Part shown: in pieces, positions 1-9,807 of the stretch
Layout of the letters: every line of letters starts with the position of its first letter
Numbering within the stretch: position 1 is the stretch's first letter
From: Costus lasius
Lineage: Eukaryota > Streptophyta > Magnoliopsida > Zingiberales > Costaceae
NCBI GenBank assembly: GCA_027563935.2
Contig: CM050454.1
Coordinates: forward strand, 77,892,596 to 77,956,595
Direction: 5' to 3'
DNA: 64,000 nt
Notes under the pieces: generated by a model
Seen by the model: the letters and a program-made list of their open reading frames with translations, nothing else
Database searches by the model: none
Told to the model about the DNA's origin: nothing
Made by a program: the position numbers and the translations under genes

Positions 1-420
1 ATTATGGATCTAATTTTTATTACAGCCATGTGGTTATTTGTTCTTCCCCTTTCTTTTCGATTTCTGACACTTAAACACTATGGATTACTGTAATCTTTTC
101 ACCATGCTAGCTTAAACACTCTTTGGGACATGGGGGAGTAATTCCCTTTGATTTTCATAATGACTAGATACTTTTTGCTTTCATCATGATCATTCTACTT
201 TGATAATTTTACCTATGCGATTATTACTCTAAGATTCTCCTTAGTTTACTTTTTCATCATAATTTAGATTTTTCGCAATGAGGACCAAAAGGTGATTTGC
301 TTGAGAACTTAGAACCCTAAAATTGATTAATAGGAACTCACCGTAAGAAATTAGGTTAAGTTCTTATTTCTTGATTTTAGTAGTTTAAATTGCCATGATG
401 ATAATTATGAACCTAGGATT
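1..420. other. AT-rich left edge, probably LTR of the gypsy derivative
   Basis: No open frame of note. The sequence runs without a break into the repeated LTR-end segment that starts near 421, so I infer it is the upstream part of the same LTR. No TG terminus can be fixed here. Confidence 0.35.
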
Positions 421-990
421 GAGTTATTGTGTCAGACGTGGAGATGTTGCATGAAAGTGAGGGATTAGAACATTGGAGAACCATAGGTAGAACTTGTGTT
501 GAGACTCGGATGCACGAAAGTGATCCTTGAGTTTCCATTCGAGGCGATCAACTTAGAACTCGAATGCACGAAAGTGATCCTCGAGTTCTTTATTTGATGA
601 TTTACTTATCATTAGCTTGCGATAAATCTTACACGAAAGCGAGGGTTGGTCTCTTCATGGTTATCTGCACGAAAGTGAGTTAATCTCTTTACAAAGTAAA
701 TTATGCCTTTATCATAATAGAATTTGATTGATGAATATCCTTATATATCTAGTCATGAAAATTAAAGTGAATGAAACCCTAGTCCCAGTTTCTCTCTGAT
801 AGTATTTTCCCGTGTGTTTTCGATCTTTACTTTGCTTTCATTTGATTGCCTAGATAGGAAGAAATCAATTATTGGTACTTGACAACATAGGTCCCTGTGG
901 ATTCGATTCTTTATTACTTCGAGTATCGGTTCACTTGCGGACACTACAAGTTTAGGGACAACAAGTTTTTGGCGCTGTGTCAGGGAGTGA
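421..990 (+). repeat. LTR 3'-end segment, copy 1, with degenerate primer site
   Basis: The segment contains several copies of a CACGAAAGTGA-type word (for example near 510, 566, 635, 668) and ends with a decayed primer site (GGCGCTGTGTCAGGGA, about 971-986). It aligns by eye with 1246-1696, including GATGAAACCCTAGTC and the GTCC/TCTGTGG-TTCGAT block before the primer site. It is the older-looking copy, because its primer site is damaged. Confidence 0.6.
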
Positions 991-1245
991 CAAAAGTGCC
1001 TATATGCCAACACTTAGGTTTTGGCCGCGACACCTGAAATAAGTCGACCTACTTGTATTCATAAGTGTGCCCTTTCGGATCACAACACATGTATGATTAA
1101 ATAGTATTTGCTAATTGGAGGTTAAGCAAATTTATTTGAATATTTTATTCATGCTCGACCAAGTTTGGCTAATATATTTAATTGATTTATTCATTATGTG
1201 GCCCACGCACATTCTTCATTATATTTAATATATTCATTATGTAGA
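991..1245. other. Spacer between the two LTR-end copies
   Basis: AT-rich and without coding potential. A short part around 1198-1240 (GGCCCACGCACA followed by TTTAATATATTCATTA) resembles part of the F2-like LTR at about 41990-42030, so it may be a small LTR fragment. I would not press that. Confidence 0.3.
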
Positions 1246-1696
1246 ACCTTTGTTGAGACTCGGATGCACTAAAGTGATCCTTGAGATTCTACTTGAGATG
1301 ATCAACTTAGGATTCGGATGCACGAAAGTGATCATTGAGTTATTTGATTGATGATTTACTTATTTTCAGCTTGGGATAGATCTTGCGCGAAAGCGAGGAT
1401 CGGTCCCTGCATGATTGTCTGCATGAAAGTGAGATAATCCTTTTATGAAGTAAATTATATCTTTATTATGATAAAATTAGACTAACGACCTTTTATTCAT
1501 ATCTAGTCATTAAAATTAAGGTGGATGAAACCCTAGTCTCAGTTCTCTCTCTGATTTCATGTTCTTTCTAACATTAACTTGCATTATAATCGATTGCTTA
1601 GCTAGTATTCGTGCACTTAACATGTAGGTCTCTGTGGGTTCGATATATTTCTTTATTATTTTGAGTATTCGTGCACTTGCAGACTACAACAAGTTT
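1246..1696 (+). repeat. LTR 3'-end segment, copy 2
   Basis: Imperfect direct repeat of 421-990: ACTCGGATGCAC, GTGATCCTTGAG, GCGAAAGCGAG and GTGGGTTCGAT recur in the same order. It ends just before the well-preserved Asp-type primer site, so this copy is the functional-looking LTR boundary of the internal region that follows. Confidence 0.6.
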
Positions 1697-1698
1697 TG

Positions 1699-1715
1699 GG
1701 CGCCGTTGCCGGGGA
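1699..1715 (+). other. Primer binding site, Asp-tRNA type (gypsy)
   Basis: GGCGCCGTTGCCGGGGA directly follows the LTR end. In plant Athila/Tat elements this sequence pairs with the 3' end of tRNA-Asp to prime minus-strand DNA synthesis. It marks the start of the internal region. Confidence 0.75.
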
Positions 1716-1919
1716 CCTTAGTTTTGTTAATATCACAATAGTTGTTAGTATTGCTAGTCTAAGTTTTATTTGTTTCAGATTTAACTTTGTTTTCTGTTTT
1801 TGCAGGTTTTGGATATTCAGAAGTTGTGACTGAACTATGATTTCTGAAATTTTTTATTTGCTTGTGTTTTGTTGTTTTTATATATTTTGATTGATTGATG
1901 TTGGATAATCTTTCTGTTC

Positions 1920-2466
1920 TTGATAGATTTGAAGATATGTCTTTTAATATCACAAGGTAAGTATGAAGATGATTCATTGTGCACTCTTGCAGATAAATTG
2001 AAATTACACTCTTATATACATCCTTCTAGGACATCTTATTTTTCGATTAGATGTGATATTTGTGGATGTTTTGATCATTATACTTCTGATTGCCAATTTT
2101 TAACTCCTCCAAATCATATTTTTGAACCATACTTTGAGAATACAAAAATTTCTAGGTTAAAATCCATGCTTGAAAAATTCATGAAAAATCAAAATCAAAT
2201 CATGAAAAATCAAAACAAAGAAATTGAAGATCTTAAAGGGATAATTAGTCAGCTTGCTTCTCAAGTAGAATCTTTAATAGCCCATAAGAAAATTTTGGAA
2301 ACCTAGATAGCACAACAAGCTTGTTTATTTGAGTTTGAAACTGAAAAAATTGATTTAGAAAATTCCCCCTCTGATTATGATTGTTTTGAAATTGAGCCTT
2401 ATGTGAACATTAATGAATTTCACTCTGATTTTGATAATTGTAAAATTGATTCATCTGATAATTTAT
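1920..2466 (+). pseudogene. Gag-like frame of gypsy derivative, part 1 (zinc knuckle plus coiled coil)
   Basis: The open frame runs to a TAG at 2304-2306 and then stays open in the same frame up to the solo LTR insertion at 2467. It holds one CCHC zinc knuckle, C-x2-C-x4-H-x4-C (CDICGCFDHYTSDC, about residues 45-58), followed by a heptad-like KNQNQIMKNQN / LASQVESL stretch that looks like a coiled coil and resembles the segment after the knuckle in Athila-type Gag. The capsid-like region expected before the knuckle is missing, and the first codon given by the open frame is not a convincing start. After the TAG the frame is acidic and D/F/E-rich, like part 2. Confidence 0.5.
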
Positions 2467-4185
2467 TGTTGGAGTATGCCCTTAAGGCTAATGTTTGAGG
2501 CCTTGGGATTGTATAAGTATCATGTAATAAACTCTTATGTTTATAAAGGCATGGTTATTATTCAGGTTATTACCTTGTCTGCAATAATAAGTGTACTACT
2601 GAATAATGTCTCAAAGCTGTTCAGCTAGGCTGACAGGCTCTATGTCCTTAGTCGAGATATCTTGGTGAACATGAGACAGCCTTGATATGATTGAGACTAA
2701 TATGTGTGCTAATCTTATAGGATGCTTCGAGCATGGAATAAGATGTAGAATCATGGGTACATTGGATGTACTGGACAGACCCTTCTAGGATATTCAATTG
2801 TTTGTCACAATGTGAATAATCCTTGATAGCAGCAAGTGGCACATGTCCTTCGACTTGAGATCACTTGTGTTTCTAAATGATGATTGTCATTGTTTTGAGG
2901 TAATTCAATATCATTTGAAACATAATGATTATAGACTATCTTGGATGATGAGCTTGAGTCAGGTTAGGACACTAGTGATAGATAAAGGATTGCCGTCTCC
3001 TTGTTCAAGGAGTGTGATGTTCTAAAGGGCCCCCCTGTATGAGATGATTGAGATAGTGTATGGCCATACCCAGATGACTATGATCATCTGATCTAATCAT
3101 GCTCATCATATTGGAGTTACAGGCTTGACATGCTTGTCCAATAAGAACATCCAGTGGCAAAGGAAACATGCATGCCTCGTGAGTTTGATTCACACTTATG
3201 CTGTGGTTTGGGTGTAGTCTTGGAAGACTCTTTCCTTTATATCGGGAGACAGTGATGTGTTGCTAGATACCCCTCACTGATCGTGATAACGTAAGTTATC
3301 GTTACCGACATTTAAAGGAAACCCTCAGGGTCGCACAATTTGATGATATGGCTTACTTGAGTCAGATCGTGTGGACTGAATTGTTTCGGTTCAGTTTAAA
3401 GGAGTTTAAACTCTGATTGTAAGTGAGATCCAGTCTGATCATGTTTGATTGATTAGGGCTTGAGATCGGTAAGCTTCGATCGAGAGTATTGATGCAAGAT
3501 CGGTGAGATCAAGAGCATCATGAGATGAACGGTTAGATTGGAAACCTTAGGGTTTGGTTGATCTAGACCGATTGGCTTGGTTTGGTCTTTGAACCAAATT
3601 GGTTTGGACCAATTTGGATTGAACCGGTTCACATGGGTGAACCCATGGTTCGATCCATAAAGCGTTTTGGGCGGTTTGCTAGAAGTGAGAACGCATGGCT
3701 TAATGGATTTTCCATTTTTGGAAAGTCATTGAGCGCATGTCTCCTTGAAACGCCAAAACGGCTTGAAGGCTCATTGAACTCTTGTCTCCTTGCTCTTGCT
3801 CGATGAGACTTGAGAGAATTTGGGTGTGGACGACAAGAGAAGGACCGGCCAACCAAAGGAAGTGATCATCTCTTCTCTTTACTCGATCAAGGACAACTCT
3901 TGGAAGCTTGCTAGCACAAGGAGCACCAAGGAAGTGAGCGCATCCTCATCTTGTGTGCGCATCTTGTGGAGGAGACCCCTATTCGATCTCTTCTTCCAAG
4001 CCGACCTCCAACTCTATGGCTATGGTATAGATCTAACTCATTCAAGTTGATCATATGCTCATGCTAAAATCGTTGAAAACACATGCTTCCGCTTGCAAAG
4101 TTATGCGCCACCCCCCTTAGTGTTTTCGCCCCCCTCTTGAAAGGGGTTTCACATGCTTGCGCTCCCCCTTGAAGGGGACCCTACA
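2467..4185 (+). mobile_element. F1 copia solo LTR, TSD TTTAT
   Basis: Starts TGTTGGAGTATGCCC and ends CCCTACA, flanked by the direct repeat TTTAT at 2462-2466 and 4186-4190. Length is 1719 bp, and no internal sequence, primer site or polypurine tract is present, so it is a solo LTR left by LTR-LTR recombination. The body matches the other F1 LTRs (GTACATTGGATGTAC inverted repeat, TAGATACCCCTCACT block at 3251-3278). The 3' end is odd: an LTR-like end (GGGGTTTCACA, to 4153) is followed by a second C-run/G-run terminus before the TSD. Confidence 0.9.
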
Positions 4186-4190
4186 TTTAT

Positions 4191-4795
4191 TTGTGGATAA
4201 GTTTGAGGAAATTTATTTTGTTAAATCTCCTTTTGATTCTAGTGATAATTATGAAATTGATTCTTTTGATAGTATATTATTTGTGGTTAAATCTGATGAA
4301 GGATATGGGGGGACTGATTTAGAAAAATCTTGCTCTGATTTTGTTAGTAATTTTGAAATTGAGGATGAGCCTGAAGAACTTGAAAAAGATTTGAAAATTA
4401 TGAATATTGATGAATCTCACTCTAATGTTTTGCCCATGTTTACTGGTTTATTTGAAAAATTATGCTTTCTTGAAGAACCTAATGTGAGGCAGGAAGACTA
4501 TTTTGATGATCCAATACTTGAATCTTTTGATGAAAGTCCTATTGCAATTGAAGATATAAATTTGAAGAAAGGACAGATGATTTTGCTTACTGACAAATTT
4601 AGGAAGATTATTGAATATCTTTTGTCTGGATTTGGAAATTTTGATTTTGATTTATGCATATTTGAGAAAGCTATGTCGATCTTCATTTATATGAAATTTT
4701 GGATGTTTGGAATAGTGGCTAAACTTTCAAGACAACGGAAATACAGAAAATTGTATGCTATTTACTATGGTACTGATCCACCTGCTTCACCATGA
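4191..4795 (+). pseudogene. Gag-like frame of gypsy derivative, part 2 (acidic C-terminal region)
   Basis: Counting one TSD copy, the frame upstream of the solo LTR continues here in register, so the LTR landed inside one reading frame. It encodes roughly 200 residues, strongly acidic and rich in D, E, F and S, ending with a basic stretch (SRQRKYRKLY) and TDPPASP before the TGA at 4793-4795. I recognise no catalytic motif. Similar acidic tails occur in non-autonomous Athila/Tat derivatives, but the function is unknown. An ATG at 4157 in this frame lies within the LTR and is not a native start. Confidence 0.5.
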
Positions 4796-4832
4796 TATCT
4801 GATTTTTGGTCAAGCTATAGACCTAAAAAATT

Positions 4833-4854
4833 AGCGCTTCTTGGGAGGCAACCC
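4833..4854 (+). other. Conserved GGGAGGCAACCCA box of Athila/Tat-type elements
   Basis: AGCGCTTCTTGGGAGGCAACC lies 40 nt after the stop of the gag-like frame. A closely similar box follows the coding region in many plant Athila/Tat and LARD elements. Its role is not established. Here it supports the classification. Confidence 0.6.
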
Positions 4855-4954
4855 AGAACTCTTACTTTACATAGTTTCTTTTATTCTAGTTTATTTTTAG
4901 AATTAATTTTTCATCTCTTTTTGCAAAATAAAAAAATAAAACTTTGTGCAAAAT

Positions 4955-5310
4955 ACGGCACTGCCATAATCTTTTTCACGGGCCGTAATTTGGGTTGATT
5001 TCTTTCCCGAGAGTTAACTGATTTTTACGACATTACCGTAAGCAATTTTACGGTACTGTAATTTCTGACCGTTTTCAATTTCACGTGCCGTAATTTTGAG
5101 TGTTTTCTAATCCGAAAGTTTTATGGCTTTTACGGCAGTACCGTAATCATTTTCACGGTACCGTATTTTTGGTTCATTTTGACCAGAAGGTTTGGTGACT
5201 TTTACGGCAGTGCCGTAAACATTTTTACGGTGCCGTAATTCTATCATATTTTTTACCCGAGAATTTTGTGTACATTATGGCACTGCCGTAAGGAGTTTCA
5301 CGCCCGTAAT
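4955..5310. repeat. Tandem repeat built on the palindrome TTACGGCA(G/C)TGCCGTAA
   Basis: Copies of an ACGGCAcTGCCGTAA-type palindrome begin near 4955, 5027, 5132, 5204 and 5277. Spacings are 72, 105, 72 and 73 nt, so the unit is about 72 nt with one longer unit. Each unit also holds a second half-site TTTCACGGTGCCGTAATTTT and a CCCGAGAGTTT-like link. GC-rich palindromes sit in an AT-rich background. Confidence 0.8.
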
Positions 5311-6990
5311 TTGAAACCTGCATTCTGCTTATCTGATTAGATGTTTTCTTGCTGTGATTTTGAGAAACTGAGTTGGTAAAATTTTTGATCTATGGCATAA
5401 ACATAAAATACCCATCTTTGTCTATCATTTGGATATTTTTATTGAATTTTAAAGTCCATGGATCATCCTATAACACATAGCATCTTTTGGTGACTGATTA
5501 ATTTCTGCAGCAGTTTTTTTTTTTACTAATCTGATTAGCACTTTTGCTGCAGATTTTTTAGATGCTTTGATGAGTTGAAACCTTGATCTTTCATTTGAAA
5601 TTGGAAGTACATCTTTCATTGTATCTCTTGGATTTGTTGCTTTCATGAAAATATTTTCTTACAATTCTAGGAAGCATGGCAACTTTTCGAATCTGATTAA
5701 CTTTTGTGCAGTTTTTCATTCTAGTAATCTGATTAGCCTTCTTTCTGCTGATACCCTAAATTTCTAACAGATTTTGATCCTTTGATTTTCATACGCCCTG
5801 AAATAACAAGTTTTATTCTACCTTTTGCCTTTGTCTATTTTCTTTTTGGATCATTAAATATTATTCCTGGGTATAGCTACTTTTCTTAACTGAATCAATA
5901 GGCTGCAATGCTTTCCATCGACATTAGCAGCTCCTTGTCTTCAGACTTTCACCAGAAACTGCAACCCAGCTGCCACCACTGCATCTACCTCTGACACCAC
6001 TGTTTCTAGCCGTCGACACTAGATTCTACCACCAGCAGCCTCTTACTTCTTCTACTGCCTATGTTTCCACTGATTTTATTTAGGATCTTCATTAGTGACT
6101 CTGATTTTTTTTATTATTTATGCAGCATTATCTCTGGTAGCCCACCAGCCAACGACTTTGCTTCCAGGACTATAGTATCTAGCAGGCCACTCGAGACTAC
6201 TCATCATCACTCTACTGTCGGCACCATCATCTATTCCACATCAGCTCTTTCCATCGGCACCCTCTTCAGACCACTAACGATATCTCTGATTTCTATTTTT
6301 TCTAGTTAAAGTAGGATACTGTTTTTGATCTGAGCCTTATGTACCTTAAATTGTGCAGGTAAAATTTTCAAAAGACACATTTTTTGGATCTAGCAGCACT
6401 TGCCTCAATGCTACACCTTTAACAATGATCGAGCTTGCTATATAGTTTTGTGAGTATTGTTTGCACTTTCTAGTGATCTTATTCGATATGATTATATGGT
6501 GTTGCTACTTGATTTGTTCTACTATTTGCTATGATTGTATCACTTCTGAGATTTCTATTCAATGTCATGTCTTGATTCTATTGTTTTACAATTTTGATCA
6601 TGATTGTATGAGTTTTGATGCTTGACACCTTTTGCATTGATTTTGACATTTTTGATGTTTAAAAATTTTTTATGACTTGAATCCATGTGATAAGAGGTGT
6701 GTAGATTTTTCTATGATGATGAATGTTTATGCATGTCAATGCCTATGAATGGAAATATGCCTATTATGCTGAATTTATTTCTTCAATATATATCTACTTG
6801 TTGAAATCCTTCATTGATTGATGCATAAGGTTTTTGGGTAGGTATGTTGTTTGATGAATGTAATCTAAGAGTGAAACATCTTTCTTGAATAAAATGAGGA
6901 TTTGATTGTAATTTTTGAATTGATGTCAACTGATTAACCTAGTTGATGTTTAGTTTATCTTTCTATTTGTTGTGAAGAAAGAATCCAAGA
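5311..6990. other. AT-rich internal non-coding region of the gypsy derivative
   Basis: No coding frame I can support. CATTAGCAGCTCC / CACCAGCAGCC-type C-rich words near 5930-6250 give short spurious frames. The stretch is otherwise featureless T-rich sequence, as expected for the long 3' non-coding region of a LARD. Confidence 0.5.
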
Positions 6991-6997
6991 TCCAAAA

Positions 6998-7165
6998 AAG
7001 AGAGAGAGAGAGAGACTCCCCTACTTGGCACTGCATAAAATTGGCAGTGGTACCGAAGATATGCATTGAAGTCTGTAAAAAAGGGAAAGAGAGAAAAAGA
7101 AAATGACTCCCCTACTTGGCACAGTGTAAAATTGACAGTGGTACCGAAGATAAGAGTTGAATTCT
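6998..7165. repeat. (AG)n microsatellite and two-copy 90-bp direct repeat
   Basis: An AGAGAGAG run ends near 7014. A block starting GACTCCCCTACTTGGCAC and ending GTGGTACCGAAGAT occurs at about 7014 and again at about 7104, so two copies lie roughly 90 bp apart with a few substitutions. Confidence 0.7.
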
Positions 7166-7530
7166 CAATAAAAAAACGTGTATCTATGTCGCTACATGCC
7201 ATCCAAAAAGAATAAAAAGAAAAATGAAGAAAAAGAAAATTTTGAGTAGAAAAAGATTTTGGGTATCCTATTCCTGTAAACAAAGGTATGATAGATTTAA
7301 ACTGAAACTTGGATGAATTCATGAGAATAAGATTCTTTTTTTTACGCGAGTTGCGAAATTTTATTTCATCAAAGTTGTGAATCTTAAAGATTAAATTCAG
7401 AGGACAATGTATTTATCTGAAATTTTGTGCAAAACGTTGGTGGAATATTTCATGAGTGATTATATTTTAGAAATTTATTTTTCATAAAAGAGCATATTTT
7501 CCATACTAAGCATTCTTCATTATTTTATTT

Positions 7531-7780
7531 GCTTTAGGACAAGCAAAGTTTGAGCCTTATGTGTTTGATGACACCAAAATTTATAATATATTTTGTGTCA
7601 TTTCAATGCTCTTTTTGTGTTATATTTATACTACTTTGCTTATTTTCATGCCATTTTTATCAAATATTACGGAATCTACTTCTTTTCTGGTTTTTCATGA
7701 TTTTCAGGTAAAAAGGACCGATTTTTGATGGATTTTGGAAGATTTGAGCACACCAATGGATTTCAAACGTCGGGACAAAG
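7531..7780 (+). mobile_element. 3' end of gypsy derivative and truncated 3' LTR
   Basis: GCTTTAGGACAAGCAAAGTT (7531-7550) matches the box before the 3' LTR in Athila/Tat elements (GGGACGAGCAAAG...). The LTR should start at about 7566 with TGATGACACC. Only about 215 bp of it remain before the sequence changes to F2 copia LTR at about 7781. The purine tract is poor, so the exact LTR start is inferred. Confidence 0.55.
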
Positions 7781-8380
7781 CTAGCCGCCTCTTGTCCTAT
7801 TTATAGGACCCCTTACCGCCCCTTCTAATGTTCGACTCCTTGAAGGTGTGAGGGCACATAGAGAGACGTGAGCAAGGGTAAAAGGTGACAACAAAGGCTT
7901 GGCGCAACCTTCTTCCAAGTGGCCGAAAGACCTCCTCTTCTTCTTCTCCTCTTCTTGGCGCAAAGAGAAATTGAGCTTGGTGGCTTCTCCTTCTATTGCC
8001 GCAAGCTCTCTCCCTCTCATTGCCATTGGCGCATCTTGCTTGAAGGTGGCGCAAGCAAAGAAGAAGAGGGAAGTCCTTTGCGGCATCTTCCCTATCCCCT
8101 CCTTGGCGCAAGTTCTCTTGAAGGTGGCGCAAGTGAGGTGAAGGCTTGATTCTCTTCCCGAGGCTAGCACCAAGCGTGGAAGGGAGCAACGATCAAGGAG
8201 TCGACGCGTGGATACTTGTAGAGGGCGAGCATTTGATCGTCTTCAACATGGCTTCGACAACTAGACAAGCAAAAGAGGTACATCTCTAACACATCCTTGT
8301 GTCTTCTCTCTCGCATGGATCCTTGGGACCGGAATATGTTTCGGGTGTAATACTTCCGCTGCGTCCTGGGACTGCAAAAT
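7781..8380 (+). repeat. Element D 5' LTR fragment (R/U5 part)
   Basis: Begins abruptly at CTAGCCGCCTCTTGTCC and matches the 3' third of F2 LTRs. It stops at ACTGCAAAAT (8380), where full LTRs read on to CCCTAACA; a deletion then joins it to leader sequence (CATTGTGTCTTCGG), removing the primer site. It is rich in the word GGCGCA. Overlapping open frames on both strands here are by-products of the repetitive composition. Confidence 0.75.
7794..7809 (+). promoter_or_regulatory. TATA element in a perfect inverted repeat (F2 LTR promoter)
   Basis: GTCCTAT-TT-ATAGGAC puts a TTTATA box in the centre of a 7-bp inverted repeat. The same element is at 13416-13431 in the other D LTR, in the F2 solo LTR at about 25566-25581, and in H LTRs 1 and 3 (47665-47680 in LTR1); H LTR2 has a damaged copy. 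Its position upstream of the putative R/U5 region fits a pol II core promoter. The transcription start is inferred. Confidence 0.5.
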
Positions 8381-9807
8381 TGGAACGCCATTGTGTCTTC
8401 GGACTGGCCAAGTCTCTTGATCTGACAAAATTGCCAGCCGAAAGGATCTCTGAAATCATCATGAAAAATAAATCGCAATTAACCAAAAGATTTATGAGAA
8501 GAAGATGAGAAAAAGAGACTAGTTTTATGAAAAAGTAAAATTTCAGATTTTATGTTTTTCATGAGCATGTAGAATTGCGTGAGCAAATACCTTGATTGTG
8601 CATGATGTTGTGATCATTAGTCATGCCCCCCTTTGCATGCCTGTGATGTATCCTCGTGAGGCCTGCGTGCCGCTTTTCTTTTTGCTTTTAACTAAGAAGA
8701 AGATTTGGGTGGTGCAAGTACTTGGAACTTGGCGCATGCATACCTTGGATGGTGGCGCAACAAGCATCAAAGAAAGAGGCGCAAGCCTGCTTAGTGGCGC
8801 AAGTTAGGCATGGCCGAACCCTTGGGTTTGAGAGCTAGCTAACTTGGCTTCTTGCATTGTGGCGCATCCTCATTGGAGGAGGACCATGGCATTGGCCGAA
8901 CCCTTGGAGGCCACCCTTAAGGTTTGAGAGCTAAACCATGTGAGAAGGACCTTGGAGCCAATCTTGAAGACCAAGATAGAGGGCGGCTAGGATAGGTCTA
9001 TCTTAGGGGCTTGAGTCCTATGTCAAGAGTTGAACCTCCTTTTGGCATGGGTTGGTTAAATGTCTTGAAAGGGCTTTGATCACATCATCTTTTATTGCTT
9101 TCCTTATCTGCTAAAAGCATGCCTGTAATGTTTTATCGTTTTGTTATCACTATAGGATTGCATGCCTGTATTGTTAGACATAAGGTAAAACTGATGAGAC
9201 CTTAAAAACCCTCGTAATAAAATATCAAGTCCAGTAGCCTTCTAACGCGTAGCCTTCACTAAGCTATCGATCAGTGGAGTTGTGAACTGGTTCCCACCCT
9301 CGTGGGACACATCCACTTATCTTTAGAAAGTGTGTGGTGACAATGGTTTCCCCAGTCCAGTTTTAATCTGGGCGTGCCTTCGCAAGGAAACTCGTTGGCC
9401 CTAGGCATAACGGTTAGGAATGGACTTGACTAGAAGTTCACATGTGCTGGGCACATGGTGAAAGTCTAGAGGCATCGTTGAGAGGTAAGGGTTTCATGTT
9501 GTATCCAGCCCTCGCTGGACATGAAATGCCCAGACTGTCTCAACAAGGGGAGTTGCTTGGAGCAACCGGCCGGCGCGCCCACCTTAGGAAACATGGGTTA
9601 ATTTGTGCATCTCATCCCACCCTCGTGGGACGCGAAGCCTCATGTGAAATAAGGATCCCATCTCACTAGGAAGTCTTAAACTTCCCGATTGACTTTGTGG
9701 GTTGTCAATTCGAATTTAAAATAGTGGGAGCAGAAATCATTTAAAACAAGTCCAGTTTAAATGATTCGAAGTAGTACTAATATGTTTTTCTTGGGTGTTG
9801 TAGAACA
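8381..9807 (+). other. Element D leader (5' untranslated region)
   Basis: Non-coding region between LTR and gag. It matches the H leaders from CATTGTGTCTTCGG onward and the E leader (CATGCCTGTGATGTAT, CTCGTGAGGCCTGCGTGCC). It has several GGCGCA words (8730-8870) and two copies of GGCCGAACCC...GTTTGAGAGCTA. The 3' half holds the three-hairpin region. AGTGGGAG occurs at 9723-9730, shortly before gag. Confidence 0.7.
9292..9636 (+). promoter_or_regulatory. Three-hairpin RNA structure in the D leader
   Basis: Hairpin 1: TCCCAC/GTGGGA around loop CCTC (9292-9307). Hairpin 2: outer stem TTTCATG/CATGAAA, 5' bulge TTGTA, inner stem TCCAGC/GCTGGA, loop CCTC (9492-9526). Hairpin 3: outer TTTGTG/CGCGAA, inner TCCCAC/GTGGGA, loop CCTC (9602-9636). 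The equivalents in other elements have different stem bases that still pair. A role in genome packaging, dimerisation or translation is possible but unproven. Confidence 0.65.

Larger units (their letters stand above)
1..7780 (+). mobile_element. Non-autonomous Ty3/gypsy derivative (Athila/Tat-like, LARD-type), incomplete on the left
   Basis: Order seen: duplicated LTR-end sequence, a primer site of the type complementary to Asp-tRNA (GGCGCCGTTGCCGGGGA, 1699-1715), a short gag-like frame with a CCHC knuckle, a conserved GGGAGGCAACCCA box, a palindromic tandem repeat, a long AT-rich non-coding tract, a GGACAAGCAAAG-type box near the 3' end and the start of a 3' LTR. The primer site and the two boxes are familiar from plant Athila/Tat elements and large retrotransposon derivatives. 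No protease, RT, RNase H or integrase is visible, so it would depend on a partner for mobility. A copia solo LTR interrupts it and element D truncates it at about 7780. Confidence 0.65.

Noticed and set aside
7781..8189. Four overlapping frames on both strands in the D LTR, repeated at 13420-13812 and 25542-25965.
   Set aside because: They follow from the purine/pyrimidine-rich, GGCGCA-rich U5 composition; they overlap each other in different frames and break in related LTRs.
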